Below, in pieces: positions 14,137 through 25,859 of a stretch of 64,000 nt of DNA. This DNA is from Aspidiotus rigidus. Taxonomy: Eukaryota > Arthropoda > Insecta > Hemiptera > Diaspididae. A program made the position numbers and the translations under genes. Each line of letters opens with the position of its first letter. Position 1 is the stretch's first letter. The stretch spans positions 1,984,001 to 2,048,000 of the forward strand of contig JAVHKY010000024.1 of assembly GCA_035079385.1 (NCBI GenBank), given 5' to 3'. A model generated the notes under the pieces. The model searched no databases, was not told where the DNA came from, and saw only the letters and a program-made list of their open reading frames with translations.

Positions 14137-15792
14137 TTACATCTTGGCATGATGAGTTAGGGATGAATATGGTGATGGTAATAGTGTGCGAATTATTACT
14201 TTTATATGTGTATAATATATATTTATTGATATATATAAATTTTTTTTTTTTTTTATGGAGGAGTAAAATTGGGTGAGGCGTATGTATTGGAGGGAGGAGG
14301 TTATTGTGTCTGCATTATTTATTAATGCTTGAGAGTGGGAGGAGGGTACATTTAGGGAAGAGCAGAGAGGTGCGAGTAGTAGACAGGAAAAGAAGTGTTT
14401 GACTGTTAAAGTCTCTTCTTCGCAGTAAGGACAGGATGGGGGAGCTAGAAGATCGGGGTTGATGAGGTAGGAATGTGTGATACGAGTATGACCAATTCTT
14501 AGACGAGTGAGAACAACCTCTTTACGTCTAGTATTTCTCAAAGAGGAGGACCAGGATACGGGAGTTCGTTTAATACTGTGAAGTTTGTTAGTCGTTTGGT
14601 TTTTCCAGAATGTTTTCCATTTTTGAAGAACGAGAAGACAGTAGTGGTTTTTGTAATCGGAGGCAGGAAAACGGGTGTAATCGGTTATTTTAGTTGAGGA
14701 AGTGGCGTTTTTGGCGGCTCTGTCGACTGCATCATGTTCTGGAAGATTGATATGACCAGGGATCCATATGATTTGGGTGTTGATTGACTTAAGGATAAGT
14801 AGTGTGAGGTGAATACGTTGAATAAGGGGGTGAGTGCTATACGTGTCTGGTATGGAGTGTAAAGAAGAAAGTGAGTCAGTGAGGAGAAGGAATTTGCCAT
14901 TTGGAGGGAGTTGGGAGAGATGAGAAAGGCAGGAGAATATAGCCATCAGTTCAGCTGTGAATATGGATGAAATGTTGCGTATACGGTGAGAAGTAAGGCA
15001 TCCATTTATGGAATAAGCGTAAGCAGTCTTATTCAATTTCTTAGATCCGTCTGAAAGGCAAATTGTGTAATCCGGATATTCTTGTATCATCTGTCGGATG
15101 TTTTCGATAATGATGTTTTTGTTAGATTTAGGGAATTGTATGAGGTCAAGACGTATGTTTGGTTCAGGTAGCGTCCAAGGTGGGGAGGTAATGTAAATGG
15201 GTTGCAAAGGATTTGCTTGAAATGGCTTATTGAGGGAGTGATTGAATTGGAGAAGGATATGTTTAATGTGAGTCGAAAAGGGTTGAGTGTTTTGTAGAAA
15301 GATTGAGTTATATATAGGAAGATCAGGGAATTGGGAGGCAGAGGATAAGAAATTAGAAGTTAGGATGAGTCTACGAAAGGAGAGTGGAGGTTCAGCGGCT
15401 TCTGCACATAAACTAAGTTTGGGGCTTGTGCGGTAGGCACCTAAGGCCATTCTCAAGGAGGAGGTTTGAATGGTATCAAGTGACGAGAGAACAGATTTGT
15501 TGGCTAAATTGTATGTTGGTGCCCCGTAATCTAATATAGATCGAATAAGACTTTTGTAGAGTTGTAGTAGTAATTTTCTGGAGCATCCTTTAGAGGGGTG
15601 TGGTACGAATTTAATGACGTTTAAGGCACGTATACATTTTGCTTTTAAATATTTGATATGAGGGGTCCAGGAAAGTTTCTGATCAAAATGGAGGCCGAGA
15701 AGTTTAGCAGAATCGCGGAATGGAATTACGAAATTTTGTAGGAAAAGAGGTTGAAAGTAGGGTACAGGGCGTCTTTTTTTAAGAATCACCAA
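14137..15792 (-). pseudogene. LINE ORF2 C-terminal half: thumb, RNase H, CCHC-like tail
   Basis: An open frame of 551 codons that continues upstream of its first Met into the reverse transcriptase. It begins after the catalytic FADD, with the thumb phrase LGLHFDQKLSWTPHIKYLK. It then has RSILDYGAPTYNLANKSVL and LRMALGAYRTSPKLSLCAEA. The RNase H domain follows, with CLSDGSKK, TAELMAIFSC, LLLTDSLSSLHSIP and IIWIPGHINLPEHDAVDRAA. The tail is RLRIGHTRITHSYLI..CPYCEEETLTVKHFFSC. It closely resembles the copy at 11556-12818. It is one fragment of a broken ORF2, not a host gene. Confidence 0.85.
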
Positions 15793-16700
15793 GTAGGTTT
15801 TAGAAGTAGAAAATTTGAAGCCATTTTTTGATGTCCATGCAGTGATTAGATTTAGTGTTTCCAGTAGAAGAGGGTTTGAAGAACAGATGGAAATGGTGAA
15901 GTCGTCAGCAAAAAGACGTTGCGTAAGGGGAGGGTTAACAAGTTTTGTAATGTCGTTGATGGCTATGAGGAAGAGTAGGACACTAAATATTTCTCCCAGG
16001 GAGAGGGGGAGAGGTTATATTTTGAATTCGTACTATTAATGTTCTGTCATGAAGGAAACTCTCGAGTATGTTAGGGAGATTGCCTCGGAGGCCAATTTCG
16101 TGTAATTTGTTTGCGATGAGGTGTCTCCAAACCCGGGGGAAGGCTTCTTGGAGATCAAAAAAGATGGAGTAAAGACAGGATTTTTGAAGTGTAGAGTTAT
16201 TAATTTGTGATTGAAGATCAACTAGAGATTGGGTGGTATTTCGCCCTTTTCTAAAGCCGTATTGGAAGGGTGAGAGAAGATTATTTGATTCTAGATACCA
16301 AAGAAGTCTTTTGTTGAGTACTTTTTGAAATAGTTTGCCGAGGACACTACATAATGCTATGGGGCGGTATGATGCGGAAGGAGGGGGTCTGAGCCGGGTT
16401 TCAGGATGGGAAGGATGATGACTGTTTTCCAAAAATGTGGGTAGGTATTATGAGCAAAGATAGAGTTGAAAAGGGAAAGGAGATAGGAAAGTGAGTTAGG
16501 ATGAAGGTTTTTTAGCATGGCAGCGTGTATGTTGTCCAGTCCGGGAGAGGCGTTTTTTAGATTTTTGTTGATGGTGGTTTCAAGTTCTTTTTCGGATATG
16601 GGGAGGTTGTAAGGGAGAGATTTGATTTCTTGTAATAGAAGAGTATGATTTAATCGCTCTTTAGAATTGAAAGAAAGTAAATCATAAAATGCAAAAAAAA
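15793..16700 (-). pseudogene. LINE ORF2 reverse transcriptase, frameshifted
   Basis: Upstream part of the same element in several frames. A segment with ASPGLDNIHAAMLKNL lies at about 16500-16570. SYRPIALCSVLGKLFQKVLN and FRKGRNTTQSLVDL lie in the next frame (about 16200-16370), followed by FFDLQEAFPRVWR. The catalytic FADD box is at 15912-15901. Frame breaks occur near 16380 and near 15990-16000, where the usual IPQG box is disrupted. These are the standard RT fingers and palm motifs of non-LTR retrotransposons. Endonuclease and ORF1 are absent. Confidence 0.8.
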
Positions 16701-16723
16701 AAAAAGGGTTGGAAGGAGGATGG

Positions 16724-17930
16724 CTACTGGGCCTTACCTCGAAGGAAAAACGGAAAAAATGAATCGAATTCAAATGTTGATGGAGGGAGGTAGGTCAGAG
16801 GAAAATTTGAAAATGTGTGAGAAAATTGAAGGGTTTTCTGATGATAAGAGGTCGGTGGCTCTGAGTGGGGTAGCGAATTGTAGATTGATAGCTTCTGAGT
16901 ATAGTTTTGTCCAATGTTGGATATTTCTGGACATTCGAAAAGATAATGATTGATGTCTCCTTTAGAAGGATTGTCTGGATGGCGGGGGCATGTATCAGAT
17001 TCGGGAAGATTTAAACGTTTTAAGTGAGTGGGGAGACGATTGTGTCCAAAACGAAGACGGCTGAGTTTAACTATAAGGGAGCGGGGAGTATCGTTAAAAA
17101 GTTTATACCAAGGGAATGCCGGAAGTAGAGGTTGAACGAGGAAATAATAAGGTTTCAGATTGTTAGCGGATTTCGAGTAGGATATTGCCCAGTCATCTCG
17201 CGTGGAGCATCGAATAAGAGAAAATAGTTCTGACACAGGGAGCAGATTTGATGAGACTGGTGATGAGCGGGCTGATTTAGCTAAAACATCTACAATTTCG
17301 TTGTTGAATATTCCTGCATGACTTGGGATCCAGAGAAAATTAATTTGAATTGGGTTGAGAGAATTGATCAAGTAGATGATTGATAAAGCTAAGGTTGAAT
17401 TAACGCGCGTGAAGGGATGGAAGAAATGGATTGGAGAGCGGAGAGAGAGAGTCAGATATTATGAGAAACTGTCCTGTTTGGGAGTTTTGCTTTATGTAGG
17501 AAAGAGCTTGGAATATCACCATCTGTTCCGCATGAAAAATAGATGTGAAGTTTGGTAGAGATAAAGAGCAATGAAGCTTAGTTGAGGGGATCCAAAAGGC
17601 CATACCCACTTCCTGATGATCTTTAGAACCGTCTGTAAAAATATGTGTACGATGAGGAAAATGTTCTTGCGTGTATAACTGGAAGAGTTCTTCAAAATCT
17701 GAACCAGAAGGTTTGGGAAGTTGGTGAATTTCAATACGTTCGAAGAGTTGTTGAAAGGAAAAGGCCGATAGATGATAAGACGGAATTGAAACGATGAGGT
17801 TTTGGAAGCGAAAAATAAGGGCAGCTCTTCTGCATATTAGTGGTAATCGCCAGTCTACAAATCTCCAGCGGTTAAGATGATATGATATATTAGAATCAAT
17901 GCGTTTTTTAATTTTACGGTCATCCATCAT
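16724..17930 (-). pseudogene. LINE family B, RNase H domain fragment
   Basis: A LINE different from family A, on the minus strand. One frame (17930-17400) carries IFTDGSKDHQEVGMAFWIPS, FHAEQMVIFQAL and FLIISDSLSPL. A shift at about 17385 leads to the second frame (17371-16724), with INFLWIPSHAGIFNNEIVD and LRFGHNRLPTHLKRLNLPES..CPRHPDN..INHYLFEC. These are the RNase H catalytic boxes and the terminal Cys/His knuckle. Its upstream part is displaced to 21699-21910 by the Penelope-like insertion. Confidence 0.8.
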
Positions 17931-17955
17931 AGAGAAATATACTCACAAAGAGTAA
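17931..17955 (+). repeat. Left 25-bp inverted terminal repeat of the Penelope-like element
   Basis: AGAGAAATATACTCACAAAG plus five more bases; perfect reverse complement of 21674-21698. Confidence 0.85.
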
Positions 17956-17959
17956 GTTT

Positions 17960-19051
17960 TTGTTCAGAAAGTTCAGAACCCAACGGGTATCTTATTCGTC
18001 TCATATTTGGTTCCTTCGTAAATGCCTCCAGCTCGATTTGAGGCCAAATTTTGTGAAATTTCAATTTTATTCCGATAGTGCTTTAACCACCAAGAAATTG
18101 GAAAATTTCATGACAAAGAAATGGATTCGTACCGAGTTGAGGAGGTGGCATAGTTTACTCAACGTTACCACCAGACTCAACCTCCTTGTGCACTCGCGGC
18201 TGTCTAGCCTACTCCATCACGGTGAGTTCGATCCATTTATTCATTCCATAAATGAGGTTTGTCGTGAATTTGAGTTGAAACTAAAAGAAAAGAAAAATCG
18301 GAAACTTACTTCCCTCCTAAGTTCTAAGATGAGGGATGACGAATTAGATCTAGGTGACGATGGAATAATTCAACAGTTTCACCCCCGTGTCATAAATCAT
18401 AGTAACCCGGAGTTCAACCGTGATGAGATGACACTTCTGGAGAAGGGTTTGAAGTTCGGGCTCCCCCCTCTAAAAAATCAGGAGACGTTGGCAAATGTTG
18501 TAGCTGATTTAGCTATAAAAATCGGCCCTGGCGTAAATACCCAGAAAAAATGTGCTGAAATTGTTCGTAATACCCCCCTCCCTCGCATAAGTGAAGCAGG
18601 GAGTGAATTGATAGTGGGTCTGAGGAGGAAGATTAAGGAGGATAAGCTAGTTATTACCAAAGCTGACAAAGGGAATGCTGTCGTAGTGATGAATAAGGCT
18701 TCCTACGTCTCTAAGGTTTACGAGGTACTTGGCCAATGCGGGGCTAAGGAGGCCCCTCTCTTTGATTTTCCAAAATTCGTTGAAGAGGCTAGGAAACTTA
18801 TTAATGGTAGTGAGGTAATCATTAAGAGCCCATCTCTAAAGAAAGCTATCTTGGAGCAGAATCCCGTTCCTCCCCTCCTTTACGGGTTGCTGAAGGTACA
18901 CAAAGAAAATGTGCCGATGCGGCCGGTTGTTTCGTTTGTTTCCTCCCCTACATACTCCCTCGCTAAGTTCCTGGATAGATGGTTCAAAGCTCGTGTGGAG
19001 GTTGAGTCTCCCTATTCAGTTAAGAATTCGAGCGCCCTAGCTGAAAAAAAA
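17960..19051 (+). pseudogene. Penelope-like RT, N-terminal part
   Basis: An open frame of about 364 element-derived codons with no convincing ATG start; the open frame begins at a TTG close to the element's left end. Recognisable PLE-RT blocks are LVITKADKGNAVVVMNKASY and, further on, LLYGLLKVHKENVPMRPVVS followed by SSPTYSLAKFLDRWF. These correspond to the conserved N-terminal and early finger motifs of Penelope RTs. The frame runs intact into the insertion at about 19051 and ends at a stop contributed by the inserted element. The same protein continues after 20231. Confidence 0.85.
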
Positions 19052-19839
19052 TGTAACTTGGTCATATTGTAGTATTATTAAATTTTCTGGCATAGCCAAA
19101 TAAATGAAAATCATGTTCCATGTCTTTTATATTTTATCAGTCATCATGAAATATTTCAGTCTAGGCTTCTACTAGGTCAAGTGTTCGTGAGATATTATTC
19201 GTTTACCCCTTTACCTATCTTGGCGTCGTATAAGTCTTGTATGAGAAATATTTCGAGGTAATTGTGGGTGTTCTATATTTTGAGGTATCAACTTTCGGTG
19301 GGGCGAACGAGCGATCTCGCTGTTGTATTGGAATGGTATGAGAAAATTCAAGTCTTCTTTGAGAAATATGAGGTAGCGCGAACTCGCTCCGCTCGTTCGC
19401 CCCCTGTCTCGCTGTTGTATTGGAATGGTATGAGACAATTCAAGTCTAGGGGACTTGGAAAAATTTCGACTATCCAGCCATATATGATAGGAAGAGGGAC
19501 TTAGAAAATTTTCTAATTATCAATTATATTAATTATTTATTTATTTAATTATTTAATTATTCAATTATTCATTTATTTATTTGATTATTTAATTATATTA
19601 ATTATTTAATTATTTAATTTAAATATTTATTTATTTATTTATATATATAATTATTTAATTATTTAATTATTTAATTTTTTATTAAATAATTAATTAATTA
19701 TTTATTATTATTACGTGGGTGTACTCGCGAATTTCTGAATCACCCACGGGGTAGAGATTTTCTAATTATTAATTATATTCATTATTTATTTAATTATTTA
19801 ATTATTTATTTATTTATTTAAATAATTATTTAATTATTT

Positions 19840-19873
<34 letters not shown>

Positions 19874-20231
19874 ATATTTATTTATTTATTTATTTAATTA
19901 TTTAATTATTTAATTATTTAATTATTTAATTATTCAATTTTTAATTAATTAATTAATTATTTATTATTATTACGCGGGTGTACTCGCGAATTTCTGAATC
20001 ACCCACGGGGTAGAGATTTTCTAATTATTAATTATATTAATTATTTAATTATTTAATTATTTATTTATTTAATTATTTAATTATTTATTTATATATTTAT
20101 TTAATTATTTATTTATTTAATTATTTAATTATTCATTTATTTATTTATTATTAATTATTATTATTACGCGGGGTGTACTCGCGAGTTTCAAAATCGGGGT
20201 CTGGCGAGAGAAAAGATATGGAACATGTCAA
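19052..20231 (-). mobile_element. HINE/DINE-like element, copy 2, inside the Penelope RT
   Basis: In reverse orientation it begins TGTAACTTGGTCATATTG and then carries TTTTCTGGCATAGCCAAATA (the stem-loop) and CATGTTCCATGTC. The 'GGGGCGAACGAGCG' module and the GGACTTGGAAAAATTTCGAC module follow, then three array units of TTTA/AATT microsatellite plus CGCGAATTTCTGAATCACCC. It ends with GGTCTGGCGAGAGAAAAG and GGAACATGTCAAA. The host ORF is split between its Glu-Lys and Leu-Lys codons and resumes in the same frame sense. No clear target duplication is visible beyond A-runs. Confidence 0.85.
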
Positions 20232-21544
20232 AATTGAAGGACACATACCTTCCTCCGGGTTCAATTCTGTGCTCGTTTGATGTCGTTGGGCTTTTTCCAA
20301 ATATTCCCAAGGCTACCACTATGCAACAAATAGGCAAACTGCTCGTAGAATGTGGTACTCCTCACAATGAATTTGGCGAATTTTTCGACCTATTGAACGC
20401 CTGTTGGTCACCTAATTTTTGTAAGTTCGATGATAAATATTTCGAGTTCCCTGAGGAGGTAGGGATCCCTATTGGTTCCCCCTTAGGCTCTTTTATTTCG
20501 GAGGTTTTTATGTCTAAATTTGAGGTTGACCTGTTTTCTTCGGGCCAGGTGTTTTTGAATCACGTTTTCTATTGGCATAGGTACGTGGATGACATATTGT
20601 GTGCGTGGACCGGTTCTGCGGAGCTCCTTAGTGAGTTTCTCGCTTATTTAAATAGTTTATATCCGTCCATCAAGTTCACTCTTGAAGTTGGCGGCTTGTC
20701 AATAAATTTTCTGGACTTAACCATATCCGTCATTGACGGGGTCCATGATTTCGGTATTTACCGGAAAAGTACTTCGACCGATATTGCTATCCACGGGTCG
20801 TCTTTCGTACCATTTGCCCATAAAGTTGCTACATTTAATAGTTTAATATATCGCCTCACTCGGATCCCTTTGAGTGAGGTAGCGTTTAATAAGGAACTCG
20901 TGACGATAAAGCACTTGGCTAGAGTGAGTCAGGTCAAAGTGCACATCGACCTCATGGTCCGTAGGAGACTTACAAGAAAAAGTCTCGATTCTACTACCTC
21001 CCTCCCCCGCCAGTTGCATCTTGATAGGCGTAAACGGTGGATTAGGATGCCGTTTTTGGGGAAGTTTTCTTCGGAGGTGAGCCGTGTCCTCCGTCCCTTT
21101 GGTTTCCGGCCGGCGTTTTACAGTACCAATACGGTGAAGAGCCTTTTGGTTAAGTTAAAGGATCCGATACCGATGGCCGAGAGGGAGGGTGTTTATAGGG
21201 TGGCCTGTGGTGATTGCCCGGGTGTGTACATAGGGATGACTAGCCGTCAATTCAAAATTAGAGTTGATGAACACAGGAAAGCATGGGAAAAAAGAAAAGT
21301 AGGGGAGTCGGCGTTCGCTGACCACTTAATTGAGTGTGGTCATAGCCTCAAAGAGGGATCTGAAGTTCTCCTCCACAGGGAAAAATCTTATTTTAGGCGC
21401 TTAGATTTAGAGGAAATTGAAATTCATCGTCACCGAAATATTAAAGACATTACCGTGGTGAACAGGTACATTCCTGAGGAGGGATTGATTGAATTAGTCT
21501 ATGAGAATGATTCACATTTCGATGACTCGCTGGTTCAGTCATGA
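20232..21544 (+). pseudogene. Penelope-like RT C-terminal part plus GIY-YIG endonuclease
   Basis: Continuation of the PLE protein. RT palm blocks are ILCSFDVVGLFPNIP (first catalytic Asp), EVGIPIGSPLGSFISE and HRYVDDILC, whose YVDD lies at 20582-20593. INFLDLTISV and the connector IYRKSTSTDIAIHGSS follow. A C-terminal GIY-YIG nuclease is visible as GVYRVACGDCPGVYIGMTSR, then KIRVDEHRKAW and SAFADHLIECGH. In Penelope elements the nuclease nicks target DNA for reverse transcription. Both catalytic centres appear intact, so the visible loss of function is due to the insertion upstream. The stop is at 21542-21544. Confidence 0.88.
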
Positions 21545-21673
21545 GCTCCTCGTTCGTTGTCACTCGTTCTTGTTGGTGTTGGGTTCAGTCGCTTTCTATA
21601 CCGTGAGAATGGCTGTCTAGCCGAAAGCGCTCGGTTTGTTTGTTTTATAATGCGGTTCTAGTAATTGTGTTCG
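21545..21673 (+). other. Penelope 3' untranslated region with stem-loop
   Basis: Contains CGCTTTC..GAAAGCG (about 21588-21630), able to form a hairpin. The second PLE copy keeps a similar arrangement (TTGCTTTC..GAAAGCGC, 36450-36510), which suggests a conserved 3' structure. Confidence 0.5.
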
Positions 21674-21698
21674 TTACTCTTTGTGAGTATATTTCTCT
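21674..21698 (-). repeat. Right 25-bp inverted terminal repeat of the Penelope-like element
   Basis: Exact reverse complement of 17931-17955. Confidence 0.85.
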
Positions 21699-21910
21699 AT
21701 ATATGATATATTGTTCGTAAGGTTTGAGTCGTGGTAGGTAATACTGCGAATTAAGAACCTATCTGTGAAATAGTTTCGACGAAATTGAAGAGGAGTAATG
21801 CAAGTTTCAGCACAAAGGGCTGGAATAGGGGTAGAATTTAGGAGAAATTTAAAACAAGCGTCAATCATTAAACTATATTTGTTTTCCGTCAGCCAGTTGT
21901 CCATTTCCAA
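21699..21910 (-). pseudogene. LINE family B, segment upstream of RNase H
   Basis: Minus-strand frame with PIPALCAETCITPLQFRRNY, equivalent to the 'SLCAEAAEPPLSFRR' connector upstream of RNase H in family A. It is the 5' continuation of the fragment at 16724-17930. If a 2-bp AT duplication at the junction is assumed, the two halves rejoin in frame around the Penelope insertion. Confidence 0.65.
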
Positions 21911-22453
21911 ATATCCTCGGTCCTCTCATGATTCTTGTATTTAATCTACTAGCGAACTCACGTTCTTTTTTGGTTGATTGCTCGCAGTAATGTCCAATCT
22001 CCACGGGAAAGGTGAGAGGAGTAGTTTTTTCTACTCAAAAATGCCAATGTCTTCCAATGTTCGCGATTCGTTTCTCGTCTGAATAAACCGTCTCGCTTTG
22101 ATGTAATCTTTTTCCCGAGTAAAACCATCGAAATCACAACCATAGTGATGTTACGACAACCTCAGAACTTCGATGGAAAGAAAGTTATCTACCTGCGAGC
22201 TACCAACTCTCCGAGATACCTTTTGCTGTTTTTTAAGACTCGATACCTAAATGAAAGTTATTAACGCGAGCTTATCTAACGTCAGTTTACTGACCGGAGC
22301 GCTGTTTTTCTTGGTCATTATCACGCTGTCGTAGAGAAATAGACTGTTGCGCTTACGTAAGATCCCAAACTTATGCAACAGACTTTGTCGTGATGCGTTC
22401 CATTCTCTTAATCATAGTATGTGTAATGTCTATTGTACAATTTTTTGTTCCAG
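21911..22453. other. Region upstream of the first recognised transporter exon
   Basis: No repeat or exon recognised. A pyrimidine-rich stretch ends in TTTTTTGTTCCAG at 22453 and reads as a splice acceptor. Alternatively, an ATG at 22393 opens a frame that runs straight into the exon and adds a hydrophobic stretch (SILLIIVCVMSIVQFFVPA), so an alternative start cannot be excluded. Confidence 0.45.
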
Positions 22454-22608
22454 CTGTATTCGTGCTGTATCCTTATCTAACCATTCAAATGCGCGAATTA
22501 GGAATTAATGTAGAAGAAACCGCTATTATGTCTGCGCTGACTCCGTGTGTCGCGATATTGATGCCTCCTATTGCCGGAATGGCTGCTGATCGAATAGGTA
22601 ATTTTAAG
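22454..22608 (+). CDS. Transporter exon: TM1-TM2 and motif A
   Basis: Acceptor TTGTTCCAG and donor AAG|GTGAGT. It begins with two bases completing a codon from an unseen upstream exon and ends in phase 0. It encodes VFVLYPYLTIQMRELGI and the motif-A loop GMAADRIGNFK. Confidence 0.82.
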
Positions 22609-25106
22609 GTGAGTCTTGCGAGCGAAACGTGCGATTGGAGTCCCGGGGTCTGTGTCTCTCGCTTGCAGCGATGAAGCTATGTATATGGTACAGGAGAAAT
22701 TCAGAAGACTAACTGCGAATCTGATGTTAGACCCTTTGTATTCGCAAAAAATTGACGGTTTCGCTTTGTGTACATAATATATCTCAGATCTCTCTTCCTA
22801 ATGCGAAGCCGAGAAGTACTACTAAATTGAATTCGCGAATATTATACGAGTATTTATATTTTATGAAATCATGCGTAGGGCAAGTTAAGTCGTTACCGAG
22901 ACTTTTTGCAAGTGGAAGCAGGAAACGAGGTTCTCAGGGCGCTCATTCGCATTTCCTGTTTCTATCTAAAGTACAAATATGTTACAAGTAATACAGTAAC
23001 ACGGAAGAATTTTGATTCTATTGGAAGTATGTTTTCTCTTTCTTAATATTTAGTTTCGGTGCTGGCTGTAAAGACAAGTTATTTCATTGAGCTTTTGATC
23101 TCTTCATTCTCTCAATCGCACTTCCCGTTCAATTTGAACTACAAAGGGACTATATTATAGTCTGATTCATTTATACGCGTATTCGTCTGTAACTTCCCTG
23201 TCCTTCAGTTTTCTAATAACGAAAATAAAATTTAAAAAATCGTAAATGAATGAATAATAAGGATTAAAATGAGAGGTACTATGAAAATTTAAATAGACGG
23301 TTGGACACGCACGATGAAAAACATGCACATAGGTACATACGAATAAAAAGTTCGTAAATAGATTTTTACTGTCCACTTGAAGTTTTTGGCTTTGAGTTGC
23401 TACTTGACAGTCACGAAAGTACATCGGTAATGACATCTTTTATCTTTTCCCGACAAACACTTTCGAACAATACATAAAAATAGTGATTAAACGTGATCTC
23501 ATGAAAGCATTTCAGTGTCAAGTTCGAAAATTATCGCAACACTGGAGGCGCTGAATCGAAAAATTTAATTATTACCATTAAGAACTCGAGCGCAATTATA
23601 TTTGTAGTTCGGATTAATAATATTGTTTTCAAACTGTGATTTTCATTATACTAAAAAAAAAAAATACGTGACGTACAAGAGAATTCCATATTTCGTTAGG
23701 TACATGATTGAATGATGAAGATCTAAGAAATTTAATGAAAAATTACTTGGTATTTTCGCCGCGCAGTTGTCCTTCTCACCCTTCTCGAATATTTTAGGGG
23801 ACTATCGTCCACTAGGATGAGGATCGAACGAGTCGGATTAGGTTATATCTACCTTGTACAAATTAATTTGAATCGATTCAGCCTATAATCTAAGGAGATA
23901 GGCATCAAAAATGCTTGACACCGTCACCTTCCCCTTCAGAAATACAAGACCGTTGACCTGATTTAATAAATTAGGCTCCCTAAATAGTCCGGCGCCTTAG
24001 TGCAAATTATGAGATCAACCTTGCAATTCATGTTAAAATCATGACATTTGGAACGAACGTTTAGGACATTTGAACGAAAAATTTGAGCCATGGTGCCATG
24101 GTCCAAACCTCATAGGGGCCCCATAATGGTGGCTTGCCTAACTGGAAGGAATTCTTGCATATCAATGACCCAAATATTCCTTTTGGTTCGCAATTCATGT
24201 GGATTCTTATGTAATTGGGGCCGCCAAATTCGAAAAAAATTATCAAAAAATTATTCCCACATTTCAGGGGCGCCGAGGGGCTGATAACTCGTAAAATAGG
24301 GATAAAATTGAAGTGACATATGTCAACATATTTTCACGAATATCCCCATGAAATTTTCCGTAGAATTAAAGAAAAACACTAAAAAAATTATCCGACCGTT
24401 CAAAGGGCCCAAAAGCCTCACTCACCCCCCCAAAAAAAAGTTTTGCTTGATTGAATTTGTAACTTGGTCATATTGTAGTTATTAAATTTTCTGGCATAGC
24501 CAAATAAATGAAAATCATGTTCCATGTCTTTTATATTTTATCAGTCATCATGAAATATTTCAGTCTAGGCTTCTACTAGGTCAAGTGTTCGTGAGATATT
24601 ATTCGTTTACCCCTTTACCTATCTTGGCGTCGTATAAGTCTTGTATGAGAAATATTTTGAGGTAATTGTGGGTGTTCTATATTTTGAGATATCAACTTTC
24701 GGTGGGGCGAACGAGCGATCTCGCTGTTGTATTGGAATGGTATGAGAAAATTCAAGTCTTTTTTGAGAAATATGAGGTAGCGCGAACTCGCTCCGCTCGT
24801 TCGCCCCCTGTCTCGCTGTTGTATTGGAATGGTATGTGACAATTCAAGTCTAGGGGACTTGGAAAAATTTCGACTATCCAGCCATATATGATACGAAGAG
24901 GGACTTAGGAAATTTTCTAATTATCAATTATATTAATTATTTAATTATTTATTTATTTAATTATTTAATTATTTAATCATTTTATTATTTATTTATTTAA
25001 TTATTTAACTATTCAATTATTTAATTATTTATTTATTTATTTATTTATTTAATTATTTAATTATTTATTTATTTAATTATTTAATTATTTAATTATTTAT
25101 TTATTT

Positions 25107-25139
<33 letters not shown>

Positions 25140-25674
25140 TTATTGATTATTATTATTACGCGGGGTGTACTCGCGAATTTCTGAACCACCCACTGGGTAG
25201 AGATTTCTCTTCACGGGGGGGGGGGGGGGGGGGGGGTACTCGCGAGTTTCAAAATCGGGGTCTGGCGAGAGAAAAGACATGGAACATGTCAAATCATGCA
25301 AGGGGTAGAGATTTTCTAATTATTAATTATATTAATTATTTAATTTTTTATTTATTTAATTATTTAATTATATTAATTATTTAAATATTTATTTATTTAT
25401 TTATTTATTTAATTATTTAATATAATTAATTAATTAATTATTTATTATTATTACGCGGGTTGTACTCGCGAATTTCTGCATCACCCGAGGGGTAGAGATT
25501 TACTAATTATTAATTATTTATTCATTTATTTATTTATTTAATTAATGATTTAATTATTTAATATTTAATTAAATAATTAATTAATTAATTATTATTATTA
25601 CGCGGGTGTACTCGCGAATTTCTGAATCACCCACGGGGTAGAGATTTTCTAATTATTAATTATATTAATTATTT

Positions 25675-25708
<34 letters not shown>

Positions 25709-25820
25709 TTAATTATTTATTTATTTATTTATTTAATTATTTAATTATTTGATTATTTATTTATTTAATTATTTATTTATTTAATTATTTAATTATTTAA
25801 TTATTTAATCATTTAATCAT

Positions 25821-25859
<39 letters not shown>

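Larger units (their letters stand above)
14060..16700 (-). mobile_element. LINE copy (family A), 5'-truncated
   Basis: Reads on the minus strand from within the reverse transcriptase domain (~16700) through RNase H to the 3' stem-loop (14106-14071) and an A-tail at 14070-14058. It abuts the 3' end of a different LINE at ~16700, suggesting insertion beside or into it. The reverse transcriptase part is frame-broken and the RNase H part is open. Confidence 0.8.
17931..21698 (+). mobile_element. Penelope-like element, nested inside LINE B and itself interrupted
   Basis: A Penelope-like element (PLE) with the diagnostic pair of a Penelope-type reverse transcriptase and a C-terminal GIY-YIG endonuclease. 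It is bounded by a perfect 25-bp inverted repeat: AGAGAAATATACTCACAAAG.. at 17931-17955, with its reverse complement at 21674-21698. Family B LINE sequence lies on both sides (downstream part to the left, upstream part to the right, both minus strand). The interior is split at 19052-20231 by a satellite-bearing element. Without that insert the PLE is about 2.6 kb. Confidence 0.85.
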
